64,000 bases of DNA, from NCBI RefSeq assembly GCF_040120695.1, contig NZ_JBEEAC010000017.1:94229-158228 (forward strand), read 5' to 3'. Source of the DNA: Plantactinospora sp040120695 (lineage in GTDB: Bacteria; Actinomycetota; Actinomycetes; Mycobacteriales; Micromonosporaceae). Below the pieces are notes generated by a model. The model did not search any database. It was not told the DNA's origin and saw only the letters and a list, made by a program, of their open reading frames with translations. This document shows positions 18,760 through 27,224 of the stretch, piece by piece. Position 1 is the stretch's first letter. Each line of letters starts with the position of its first letter. The position numbers and the translations under genes are program-made.

Positions 18760-21014
18760 CGGCCGGGACCGCTCCGGGGCGCCGGCCGACGCCCCGGAAA
18801 CGCCGCCCCGTCAGCACCGTCGGGCTGGAACAGTCGCGGCGCGAAGTCGATGAGGTTCTTCTGCCACGCGTCCCAGCCGTGCGGACCCGGCGTCACCCCG
18901 GCGAACTCGTACCGGATTCCGAGGGTGTCGAAGGTCGCCATCGTGGAGAGCACGATGGGATAGACGAAGTCCGTCACGTTGCCGGTGTACATCCGCAGCA
19001 GCTTCGTGCCGTCGTTGACTGCCGCGACGTCGAAGCCGGTGGAGTTGAAGACCCCCGCGGAGAACGTGCCGATGTACGCGAACTCACCGGGGTGCGTCCG
19101 GAGGATGTCGAGAGCCTGGAACCCGCCCATGGACAGGCCGGCGAGCGCCTGCCGCGCCGGGTCGTGGGAGATGTGGTACGCCGCCCGGGCCGCTGGGACG
19201 ATGTTCTCCAGCAACTCCTTCCCGAAGTCCGGCACGTTGCCGTTGCCCATCACCACCACCATCGGCACAAGCTTCCCGTCGCGGAAGCCGCGGTCGAGGA
19301 TCTGCTTGGCGCGGCCCATCTCCACCCAGTCGGTGTAGTTCTGGCCGCCGCCGTGCTGGAGGTACAGCACCGGATACGGCTCCGGGCGGGCGGGGTCGTA
19401 GCCGGGCGGTGTCCAGACGTACGCGGTACGTTCGGCCGCGACCACGGTGCTGGGGTAGGTCAGCGTCGCGAGCGTGCCGCCCCGACCTGCCGGGACGTCG
19501 GTCAGCGGACGGGCGGCCCGGCCGGGGGCGAGGAACGTGCTCCAGGTCGGTTCCGAGGTGATCTGCGTCGGGTTCGCGGTGTCCTTCTTCGACACCAGGT
19601 CGACGATGAACTTGTAGTAGTAGAACCAGGGCTTGAGCGGACCCACGGTCCCCCGCCACCGGTCACCGGTACGGGTGAGCGGAACATTGACCCAGCTTCC
19701 GCCCGGCGCCCAGTTGCCCCAGAGGGTCACCCGGCCCGCGCTCGCGAACTCGCTGCCCGTCTCGACGGTGACGAAGGTGTCTCCGTTGGCGTCCTGGGTG
19801 AGCCACGGCGTCGGCGTGCTGCCCGGAGCCGGCGTCGCGAACTCGCGGATCAACGGCAGGTGACCGACGCTCGGACGGTGGTCGTGAACCGGCCGGAACA
19901 ACCGCGGCAGGAAGTCCGCCAGATTCTCCCGCCAGGCGTTCCAGGTGTGGCCGTCGTCCGGGTTCACCCCGTCGAAGTCGTGCCGGACCCGGGACCGGTC
20001 GAGCGTGCGCAGGGTCCGGTAGGTCGGGTTGTGGGCGGGGTCGGTCATGTTCCCGGTGTACAGGCGCAGCAGCCGGGTTCCGGCGTTGACGGCCCGGCCG
20101 TTGATCCGGAGGTGTTCGTCGGTCAGCGGGCCGGCGAACGAGCCCACGTAGCCGAACTCCCCGGGATGGGTGAGGACGGAGCGCAGCACCTGGGTTCCGC
20201 CGGCCGAGGCGCCCGCGAGTGCCCGGCGCGCGGGGTCATCCGCGATGTTGTACTCGCGCCGGACCGCCCGTGCGATGGCGCGTAGCTCCTGCCGGAAGTC
20301 GCGGCCGTTGCCGTCGCCCAGTACGACCACCATGGGTTCGATCCGCCGCCGCACGGCGAGGTTGTCGAGGATCTGCTTGGCGCGTCCGAGGTCGAGCCAG
20401 TCGGTACGGCTGCCGTCCGCGCCCTGCTGGAGGTAGAGCACCGGGTACGGGTGTCTCCGGTGCGCGTCGTAGCCGGGTGGGGTCCACACGGTGGCGGACC
20501 GCGCCTGCCGCGGCCCGGCCGGGTAGCTGACGGTGCCGAGGGTGCCGCCCTGACCGGCGGGCACGTCCGCGAGCAGGCTCGCGGAGTCACCCGGGACGAG
20601 GAACGTGCTCCAGGTCGGGTCGGAGGTGACCGTGGTGGCGTTGGTCTGGTCCTTGAGGAGCTTGGTGCCGTCGGCCCGGATCCGGTAGTGGTACAGGCCC
20701 GGCCGCAGCGGGCCGATCACCGAGGTCCAGGCGTCCCCGGAGCGACCGAGGCCCAGGTCCGCGATGGCGAAGGACGGACCGAAGTCCGCCTCGACGACGA
20801 CGCTCGACACCGTACCGAACGCGCTTTCGAGGTCGGCCGCCGGAACCCGGAACGACGCGAAGCCGTCGGACACGGTGAGCCACGGGGTCGCCGCCACGGC
20901 CGGCTGGGCTCCGGCCGGTACGACCGCCGCCGCCAGGACGAGGGTGCCGAACACTGCCAGGCAGCGGCGTACCCCGGTGCGGCGCATCCGCCACCACTGC
21001 TGCCTTCCTGCCAT
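18756..21014 (-). CDS. Secreted tandem-domain CE1-type (feruloyl) esterase
   Basis: A 752-residue protein from an ATG at 21014 with GAGGAG upstream. A signal peptide (about 1-45) is followed by two copies of the same unit: an E-set/CBM48-like domain (starts ATPWLT and PTPWLT) and an alpha/beta hydrolase of the esterase-D/CE1 group. Each hydrolase carries VWTPPGYD, PYPVLYLQ and a serine elbow, GASAGG in the first and GLSMGG in the second. His candidates lie in DDGHTW and GPHGWD. Both copies look active. It probably releases ferulate or acetate from hemicellulose, matching the nearby GH11 and GH5 genes. Confidence 0.88.
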   Translation of the reverse strand: MAGRQQWWRMRRTGVRRCLAVFGTLVLAAAVVPAGAQPAVAATPWLTVSDGFASFRVPAADLESAFGTVSSVVVEADFGPSFAIADLGLGRSGDAWTSVIGPLRPGLYHYRIRADGTKLLKDQTNATTVTSDPTWSTFLVPGDSASLLADVPAGQGGTLGTVSYPAGPRQARSATVWTPPGYDAHRRHPYPVLYLQQGADGSRTDWLDLGRAKQILDNLAVRRRIEPMVVVLGDGNGRDFRQELRAIARAVRREYNIADDPARRALAGASAGGTQVLRSVLTHPGEFGYVGSFAGPLTDEHLRINGRAVNAGTRLLRLYTGNMTDPAHNPTYRTLRTLDRSRVRHDFDGVNPDDGHTWNAWRENLADFLPRLFRPVHDHRPSVGHLPLIREFATPAPGSTPTPWLTQDANGDTFVTVETGSEFASAGRVTLWGNWAPGGSWVNVPLTRTGDRWRGTVGPLKPWFYYYKFIVDLVSKKDTANPTQITSEPTWSTFLAPGRAARPLTDVPAGRGGTLATLTYPSTVVAAERTAYVWTPPGYDPARPEPYPVLYLQHGGGQNYTDWVEMGRAKQILDRGFRDGKLVPMVVVMGNGNVPDFGKELLENIVPAARAAYHISHDPARQALAGLSMGGFQALDILRTHPGEFAYIGTFSAGVFNSTGFDVAAVNDGTKLLRMYTGNVTDFVYPIVLSTMATFDTLGIRYEFAGVTPGPHGWDAWQKNLIDFAPRLFQPDGADGAAFPGRRPAPRSGPGR

Positions 21015-21083
21015 TCCCTCAACTCCTCGCGCGCTGTGCTGGGGCAACTGCCAACCACCGCCACCCGGCCAGGTGTGATCGCT

Positions 21084-21112
21084 AACATACTCAACGCATT
21101 CAATTGCGTCAA
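21084..21112 (-). promoter_or_regulatory. Promoter of the tandem esterase gene
   Basis: Minus-strand TTGACG (21112-21107) and TATGTT (21089-21084) are exactly 17 bases apart, about 70 bases before the start. The spacer holds an inverted repeat, ACGCA at 21094-21098 against TGCGT at 21105-21109, a possible operator. The 9-mer CTCAACGCA also occurs upstream of the GH5 gene (13231-13239). Confidence 0.5.
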
Positions 21113-21122
21113 TCGATGACGA

Positions 21123-21168
21123 GCGGTGTGTGAGCGCCGCGCGGTTCAGGTTGAGAAAGGTTCAATGG
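21123..21168 (+). repeat. Dispersed leader motif, copy A
   Basis: The first 28 bases (21123-21150) are identical to 38519-38546. The following part, which contains the ribosome site and the CARF start codon, matches 38485-38465 on the minus strand at 20 of 21 positions. It forms the translation start region of the CARF gene. Confidence 0.75.
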
Positions 21169-22640
21169 GAGACCCCCGTTCGATAGGGTCGGGCATGCCG
21201 TCTGACGGAGCGGGCTCCTTTGCCGAACGGGTCGAGACGATGCGCCGCATCGAGCATGGCGAGCAGCGGTACGCCGACGGCAGCCCCGCGCTCCAGGCCA
21301 CCGCGTACTATCTCGACCACCTGCTCGCCGACGCGGTCGACCGGGCCCGGGCCGCCAGTCACCTGCCCCGGCGCAGGGTCGACGTGCTGATCAGCCTCTG
21401 CGGCTTCGCGGCCACCCCGACGGTGCTCACCTACGAGTTGCTCCGGCCGAGCCGGCTCGTCGTGATCACCTCCAGGGACGCACCGGACAGTGTGGACCTG
21501 ATCGGCCAGCGCCTGGTCGGGCCGGACCGGCTGCGGTTCCAGGATTTCCGGCACGTCCTGGTCGACGCCAGCGACCCGCTCGACATGTACCAGCAGATCG
21601 CCCGGGAACTGGCCGGACGGGACGGGCGGCACGCGGTCATCGACATCACCGGCGGCCGGAAGGTGATGAGTGCCGCCGCCGCGCTGGCCGCCTGGCAGCT
21701 CAACCTCGGGCTGACGTACGTCGAGAACCAGTTCGACCCGGTGACCCGGCAGCTCCGGCACGGCGAGGTCCGGCTGATCTCGCTGGAGAATCCGACCACG
21801 CTCTTCGGCGAGCAGGAGCTCGCCCGGGCCCTGGAGATGTTCCGGTCCGGCGCGTTCGAGGCGGCCCGCCGCCGCTACGACGAGATCGCCGAACGGATCG
21901 CGGTACCGGGCCGGGCCCGGCTGATGCGTGCCCTCGCCGAGCTGTACCGGACCTGGTGCGACCTGGACCTGGCCGCACTGCCGGCGGCGGTCGCCGGGGT
22001 GGAGCAGAGCCTCCGGCAGGGCCGTCGGAACCTCCACCCGGAGACCGCCGCGACGATCGACCGGCAGCTCTGGTTCGCCCGCCGGTTGGCCGACGGCGAC
22101 GCCACCGCCTTCGTGGTCTGCTTCTACGTGCTCGGACTGCACTACCAGCAGCTCGGCCGGCACGACTTCGCGGCGCTGCTGTTCTACCGGACCGTCGAGG
22201 CGTGCCTGACCAGTCGGCTGCGACACCGCTACCCCGGCTTCGACCCGGACGACTGCGACTGGTCCCACCTCGGCGACCCCGCCGACGTCCGGGCCGGCTA
22301 CGCGGAGGTGTCCCGGTCGCTCACCCCGCCCGCTCCCTCGGGGCCGCCCAACAAGCTGACCCTGTTCGCCGCCGCGATCCTGCTCGCCTCGCTCGACGAC
22401 GAGCTGGCCCGGCGTACCGGGCTGGTCGACCCGGGGCGGCTGCGCGAGCTGCGCGACCGGACCTGGGCCCGGAACAAGTCGGTGCTGGCGCACGGCACCG
22501 AGCCGATCGCCGCCGAGCACACCGAGTCGCTCCGGGCGGAGGCGTCCGGGCTGCTCACCGCGTACTGGGGGCTGCACGGGGACGGGAACGACGTCGACGA
22601 ACTCTGCGCCGAACTCCGCTTCCTCCGCGACGATCGGTGA
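21165..22640 (+). CDS. CARF-HEPN protein, TIGR02710 (Cas02710)/Csm6-like
   Basis: A 491-residue protein. The N-terminal half is a CARF Rossmann fold. Its second conserved motif, VIDITGGRKVMSAAAALAAW (Asp160-Lys166 at its core), is the signature of the TIGR02710 family, followed by the family-typical NPTTLFGEQELARALEMF. The C-terminal half is helical and holds a HEPN R-x6-H motif (Arg436 to His443, RNKSVLAH), so it should be an RNase switched on by a nucleotide ligand. Its TGA overlaps the helicase ATG, so they are coupled. No cas10 or CRISPR array lies in the window, so the ligand source is unknown. Confidence 0.85.
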   Translation: MGDPRSIGSGMPSDGAGSFAERVETMRRIEHGEQRYADGSPALQATAYYLDHLLADAVDRARAASHLPRRRVDVLISLCGFAATPTVLTYELLRPSRLVVITSRDAPDSVDLIGQRLVGPDRLRFQDFRHVLVDASDPLDMYQQIARELAGRDGRHAVIDITGGRKVMSAAAALAAWQLNLGLTYVENQFDPVTRQLRHGEVRLISLENPTTLFGEQELARALEMFRSGAFEAARRRYDEIAERIAVPGRARLMRALAELYRTWCDLDLAALPAAVAGVEQSLRQGRRNLHPETAATIDRQLWFARRLADGDATAFVVCFYVLGLHYQQLGRHDFAALLFYRTVEACLTSRLRHRYPGFDPDDCDWSHLGDPADVRAGYAEVSRSLTPPAPSGPPNKLTLFAAAILLASLDDELARRTGLVDPGRLRELRDRTWARNKSVLAHGTEPIAAEHTESLRAEASGLLTAYWGLHGDGNDVDELCAELRFLRDDR

Positions 22641-25600
22641 TGGTGCGGCCGGGGATGGAGCAGCTACGTGTGCCGCAGTCGTGGGCCGAGGAGTACTGCC
22701 GGGCGACCGAGGCCGAGCTGTTCGCGCCGAGCGCGGCGGAGCGGACCGAGGTGTGCCTGTCGTACCCGCAGCGGGCCCGCTGGCTCGCCGAGTACGACCT
22801 GGAGGAGATTCGGACGGACCTCGCCGGAGGTCTGCTGGTCGAGGAGCGGACCGGGCGGGACGGCCGGTACTACCGGCTGGCCGGTACCCGGTTCGAGGTC
22901 TTCGCCCAGGCGCGCGGCGCCCGGGACAGCGGGGTCCCGCAGGCGTACGTCACGTCGGTGAAGCCGGCGCGCGGGCTGGGCCGTACCGAGACGGTCCGGC
23001 CCCGGCAGGTCCGCCTGGTGCCGGTCTGGGACGAGGAGTACTGCCACCTCCCGGAGCTGGTGGAGACGTTCGCCGAGGGGCTGCGGACCGTCCAACGGCG
23101 GCGGTCGGTGCGCGACTCGGCCGCCCGCGAGCTGCACCGCGGCACGGCACCGCCCCGACCCCGCGGCGACCTGCACGCCCGGGTCCGCCGCCGCTATCAG
23201 CCGCTGCTGGCGATGCTGGAACTGCTGGAGGAGCGCAGCATTCACGAGGGCACGGTGCGCGGCACCGCGACGGTGGTCGGCGAGGGCCGGCTGGCGGAGC
23301 AGCCGGTGCTCTGGCTCCGGCTCGACCAGCCGGCCAGCTTCGCCGAGGGGCGTACGGTGACGGTGCTCGCCCCGGAGAGCGAGGCCAAGCTGCGGCTGCT
23401 CTCGGCCGGCCTGGACGGCGGCGAACGGATGCTCGCCCTGGACGGCGACGAACGGATGCTCGCCCTGGACGGCGACGAACGAAACCTCGACCTGGACGGC
23501 GGCGATCGGATGCTCGCCCTGGCCGCGCCAGGGACACCGATCGCGGCGCAGACCCCGGTGCTGCTGGTGCAGCAGGGCCGGTTCGCGCTCGGCAAACACA
23601 GCGCCGCGCTGTGCCGGTTCCTCGACGAGCAGGTCGAGGGCGACTGGGAACACCTGGCGCTGCTGCTCTGCGCCCCGGGGCGGCTGCCGGCAGTGAAGCT
23701 GCCGCCCCTGCCGGCGTACTTCGACGACCGGCTCAACCCGGAGCAGCGGGCGGCGGTGAGCGCTGCCGTCCGTACCCCACATGTCTGTCACGTGCAGGGT
23801 CCGCCCGGCACCGGCAAGACCACGGTGATCACCGAGGTGGTACGCCAGCTCGTCAGCCGGGGCGAGCGGGTGCTGCTGCTCGCCCCGATGCACGTGGCCG
23901 TCGACGAGGTGCTGCGCCGGCTCGCCGACCAGCCGGGAATCCTGGCGCTGCGGGTTTCCTGGGACGAGTCCCGGGTCGCCACGGAACTGCGCCGGTACCT
24001 GCCGAGGGAGGTCAGCCGGACGTATCTGCGGCAGGCCCGCCGCCCGGCGACCTCGCAGGCCGGCCGCTGGCGGGCCGAGGCGAACCGGATGCGGGAGCGG
24101 CGGGACACGGTGGACGCCTTCCTGGCCGCCGACGGCCGGCGACGGGTGACGGCCGAGGCGCTGCGGTCGGCGGAGCGGGAGCGCGGCGCCTGGCGGGAGC
24201 GGCTGGCGGCCGACCTGGCGGCCAGCCGGGCCGGCGAGGCCGAGGCGGCGGGCGTGCTGGACCGGGTGGCGGCGGCGCTGCCTTCGGTGGCGGCCCGGAC
24301 CGAGGCGCTCCGGGCGCAGCTCGCGGCGGTGCCGCCGACCCGCCGGTTCTGGTCCCGGGTGCGGGCGTTCTTCGAGTCTCCGGACGACGTGGCGCGGCTC
24401 GGCGACGCCTACCGGGCGAGCGAGGCGGAGCGGCGCCGACTCGACCACGACCAACGGTCCTGGGCCGGCCGGCAGGCGGCGGCCCGGACCCGGATCGCCG
24501 CCCTGGAGGCGGAGCGGGTCCCCGGGGAGCGGTGGCACGGCGCGGAGGTGCGGCGCCGGCAGTCGGAGGCCGCGGCGGCCCGCGCCGATGCGGGCCGCGC
24601 AGCAGACCGGGTGCGCACGCTGATCGACCAGGACCCTGCCGGCCGGCCCGAGCCGGAGGTACGACGCTGGCGGGACCGGTTCGACGCCGAACTGACCCGG
24701 CACGAACGGCGGATCCATCTGGAGCAGCGCTGGTTCGAGCTCTCCGGGCTGGCCGGCGGCTCCCCGGAGTCGCTGGCCGACCAGGTCGACGCCGACCTGC
24801 TCCGGTCGGCGAACCTGATCTGCTGCACGACCACCGGGGTGAGCCGGGATCTCGGCGACGCCGACTTCGACACGCTGATCGTGGACGAGGCGAGCCGGGT
24901 GGTGGACAGCGAATTCCTGATCGGTGCGGTCCGGGCCCGTCGCTGGGTGCTGGTCGGCGACGAGCACCAGCTTCCGCCGTACGTGGAGCCGAGCGACGAG
25001 CACCATCTGCACGCGCTCGCCGCCCTGCACATGGTCGGCCGGGGTGCCGCCGCCGACCTGGGCAGCGCCGTCGACCACCTGGCCGCGATCTGGACCGAGG
25101 ACGAGGAGTTGCACCAGTTCCGTACCGACACCGTGCTGGCGACCGCGGAGCGGCTCCGGGAATCGGGCAGCTGGCCGGAGCTGTACCGGCGCGGTTTCGA
25201 AACCGCCTGGCGCCGGCTGGGCCGTGACGGCGCGGACGCCGAACGTATCCTGCTGACGGCGATGCGTGATCACCTGGTACGCAGCCTCTTCGAGGTCTCG
25301 GTCGCCGGTGTGCCGCCGGCGCTGCGGCAGCGGCTGCGGGTGCAGCGCCGGATGATCGAGCCGATCGCCTCGCTGGTCTCCGGCCCGGTCTACGGCGGCG
25401 ACTACCTGACCCCGGACCGGCCGGAGGTGCTTCCGCTGCGTTACGGCGGCACCAACACCCCGGTGGTGCTGGTGGACACCTCGGTCTACGGCGGCCGGGC
25501 GAAGGAGCGCACCGTCGGCAACGGCTTCGTCAACGACCTGGAGGCGGAGCTGGTCGCCCGGATGTGCCGCTCCTGGGAGACCCGGTTGCGACGGTCCGGC

Positions 25601-26005
25601 GGCGAACGGGTCACGGTGAGCGTGCTGACCTTCTACCGGCGGCAGGCGGCCGAGTTGCGGACTCGACTCGGCGGGCCGGCGTTCGACGACTTCCGCGCCC
25701 TGGACTTCCAGGTGGTCGACGCGATCGACAAGATCCAGGGCCAGGAGAGCGACCTCGTCTTCCTGTCGTTCTGCCGGGCCTTCGTCGGTCGGGGCACCCC
25801 GTCGGCCCGGTACGGTCGGTGGTTGCAGGACGTCCGGCGGCTCAACGTCGCCTGCACCCGGGCCCGCCGGGGACTGGTGCTGGTCGGGCACGCCCCGACG
25901 CTGCGCCGGCTCAACGGCGTACCGGCGGCGGAGGAGTTCTATCGCAACCTCTTCGGGCTGCTCGAAAAGCGGTCCGACATGAAGATCGCGAAGGGCGTCG
26001 GGTGA
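22640..26005 (+). CDS. Large SF1 (Upf1-like, AAA_11/AAA_12) helicase
   Basis: 1121 residues from an ATG overlapping the upstream TGA. The N-terminal 370 residues are unassigned and include four tandem copies of a 9-residue unit (258-293). Walker A is GPPGTGKTT (387-395) and Walker B is LIVDEAS (Asp749, Glu750). A charged coiled-coil insertion fills about 460-720. The C-terminal RecA domain has SVLTFYRRQ, DKIQGQESDLVFLSF and LNVACTRARRGLVLVG. It should unwind or translocate on nucleic acid. It sits between the CARF-HEPN effector and a PLD nuclease, which suggests defence. Confidence 0.9.
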   Translation: MVRPGMEQLRVPQSWAEEYCRATEAELFAPSAAERTEVCLSYPQRARWLAEYDLEEIRTDLAGGLLVEERTGRDGRYYRLAGTRFEVFAQARGARDSGVPQAYVTSVKPARGLGRTETVRPRQVRLVPVWDEEYCHLPELVETFAEGLRTVQRRRSVRDSAARELHRGTAPPRPRGDLHARVRRRYQPLLAMLELLEERSIHEGTVRGTATVVGEGRLAEQPVLWLRLDQPASFAEGRTVTVLAPESEAKLRLLSAGLDGGERMLALDGDERMLALDGDERNLDLDGGDRMLALAAPGTPIAAQTPVLLVQQGRFALGKHSAALCRFLDEQVEGDWEHLALLLCAPGRLPAVKLPPLPAYFDDRLNPEQRAAVSAAVRTPHVCHVQGPPGTGKTTVITEVVRQLVSRGERVLLLAPMHVAVDEVLRRLADQPGILALRVSWDESRVATELRRYLPREVSRTYLRQARRPATSQAGRWRAEANRMRERRDTVDAFLAADGRRRVTAEALRSAERERGAWRERLAADLAASRAGEAEAAGVLDRVAAALPSVAARTEALRAQLAAVPPTRRFWSRVRAFFESPDDVARLGDAYRASEAERRRLDHDQRSWAGRQAAARTRIAALEAERVPGERWHGAEVRRRQSEAAAARADAGRAADRVRTLIDQDPAGRPEPEVRRWRDRFDAELTRHERRIHLEQRWFELSGLAGGSPESLADQVDADLLRSANLICCTTTGVSRDLGDADFDTLIVDEASRVVDSEFLIGAVRARRWVLVGDEHQLPPYVEPSDEHHLHALAALHMVGRGAAADLGSAVDHLAAIWTEDEELHQFRTDTVLATAERLRESGSWPELYRRGFETAWRRLGRDGADAERILLTAMRDHLVRSLFEVSVAGVPPALRQRLRVQRRMIEPIASLVSGPVYGGDYLTPDRPEVLPLRYGGTNTPVVLVDTSVYGGRAKERTVGNGFVNDLEAELVARMCRSWETRLRRSGGERVTVSVLTFYRRQAAELRTRLGGPAFDDFRALDFQVVDAIDKIQGQESDLVFLSFCRAFVGRGTPSARYGRWLQDVRRLNVACTRARRGLVLVGHAPTLRRLNGVPAAEEFYRNLFGLLEKRSDMKIAKGVG
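23411..23518 (+). repeat. Four tandem 27-bp units inside the helicase gene
   Basis: Units start at 23411, 23438, 23465 and 23492 and encode variants of LDGDERMLA. Units 1, 2 and 4 differ by only a few bases and unit 3 is more diverged. The array keeps the frame and lies in the unassigned N-terminal region, probably a flexible linker. Confidence 0.9.
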
Positions 26006-26045
26006 CCGGGGCGAGCGGCGGTCGGGTGACCGTGCTGGGTGTCGC

Positions 26046-27224
26046 ATGATCGAGTTCGTTCCGGCCGAGCCACCCGCCGAACCGGCCCCCGGCACCGCCG
26101 CCATACTGCCCGAGGTGCTGGTGCCGATCCGCTGGTGGCGCGGGGTGCCGTTCGAACGCGCCTCGCCGGTGCAGATGACCCCGCTGGAGCGGTTCGTGCT
26201 GGAACTGGCGACGACCACCGGCCGGGCCGACCCGGACGAGTTCTTCGAAATCACCAACCTGCCCGGGGCGACGCTGCTGCCGGTGGCGGCGCGCCGGCTG
26301 GTCGCGGCCGGAGCACTGGCCCGGGACGGCGACGGGTACCGGCCGCTGTCGCCTGGCGCCGAGCGGGCCGCCCGGACCCGGACGGTCTACCGGCAGCGGC
26401 TGGTCAGGCTGGACGTTGTCCTGCTGCCGCGCACCGGCGACCTGCTCGCGCTCGATCCGCACTCCTCGGGGCTGCGTGAGATCGACCGGCTCCGCCCCCG
26501 GTCGGTCGGGAACGCCCCGGTGCCGCCCCGGCTGGCCGGCCGCACCCTCGCCGACGAACTGCGCGCCCGGCTGGCCGCCGGAACGGTCGCCGGGGTGGAC
26601 GAGGAGACCACCGGCGTGGCCGAGTCCGCCACCGGGTCACCGATGATCAGCCGGAACGGCTGGTGTCCGGTGTACCGGTGCCGGGGCGAGCTGCGGGTGG
26701 ATGGTGACCGGTACCGGCCGGTCCTCACCCTGCCCGGGGAGGGCAAGCACGATCCGGTACGCCTCGACCTGCCCGGTGCGAGCCGGCTCGCCGAGAACTG
26801 GCTCGGGTTGGCCGACGCGCTGCACGACCCGGCCACCCGGGCCCGGGCCTGGGACGCGCTGCTCGGCGGGTCGCAGCGGGTGGCGCCGCAGGCGGAACGG
26901 ATCGGCCCGGGCCGGTGGCGCTGCTGGATCTCCGGGGCGCTCGCCCGGCGCCTCGCCGACCGGGGCCGGAACCTCGCCCTGCCGCTCGGGCTGGCCGCCC
27001 GGGGCGAGGACGCCGTGGTCGAGCTGGCGATCGACCTGGTCGGCGCCGATCGGACCGCCGAGACGCTGATCGAGGTGGATCGGCGGATCACCGCCGCTGC
27101 CGGGCCGGGCGCCGACATCGCCGCGCTGCCCAGCAGCCCCGAGCTGCGCGACCGCGCCTGGCGGTTGGGATTCCCCGGTCTGGTCTACGCGTTGCGCGAG
27201 GCGGAGGACTTCGGCTATGCCTGA
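26046..27224 (+). CDS. Unknown protein of the CARF/helicase operon, N-terminal winged helix
   Basis: A 392-residue protein I do not recognise. Residues about 44-105 look like a winged helix (TPLERFVLELATTTGRADPDEFFEITNLP, then LLPVAARRLVAAGALARDGDGY). The rest is mixed alpha/beta without a clear catalytic motif, and it holds the only Cys pair (NGWCPVYRCRGELRV). There are no membrane segments or signal. It starts 40 bases after the helicase and overlaps the PLD gene by 8 bases. Position suggests an adaptor or target-recognition subunit of the same complex. Confidence 0.8.
   Translation: MIEFVPAEPPAEPAPGTAAILPEVLVPIRWWRGVPFERASPVQMTPLERFVLELATTTGRADPDEFFEITNLPGATLLPVAARRLVAAGALARDGDGYRPLSPGAERAARTRTVYRQRLVRLDVVLLPRTGDLLALDPHSSGLREIDRLRPRSVGNAPVPPRLAGRTLADELRARLAAGTVAGVDEETTGVAESATGSPMISRNGWCPVYRCRGELRVDGDRYRPVLTLPGEGKHDPVRLDLPGASRLAENWLGLADALHDPATRARAWDALLGGSQRVAPQAERIGPGRWRCWISGALARRLADRGRNLALPLGLAARGEDAVVELAIDLVGADRTAETLIEVDRRITAAAGPGADIAALPSSPELRDRAWRLGFPGLVYALREAEDFGYA

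Noticed and set aside
22664..26257. A 1197-codon open frame antisense to the helicase
   Set aside because: High GC produces long antisense frames; it lacks any domain, is rich in Arg/Pro/Gly, and the plus strand carries clear helicase motifs and gene overlaps.
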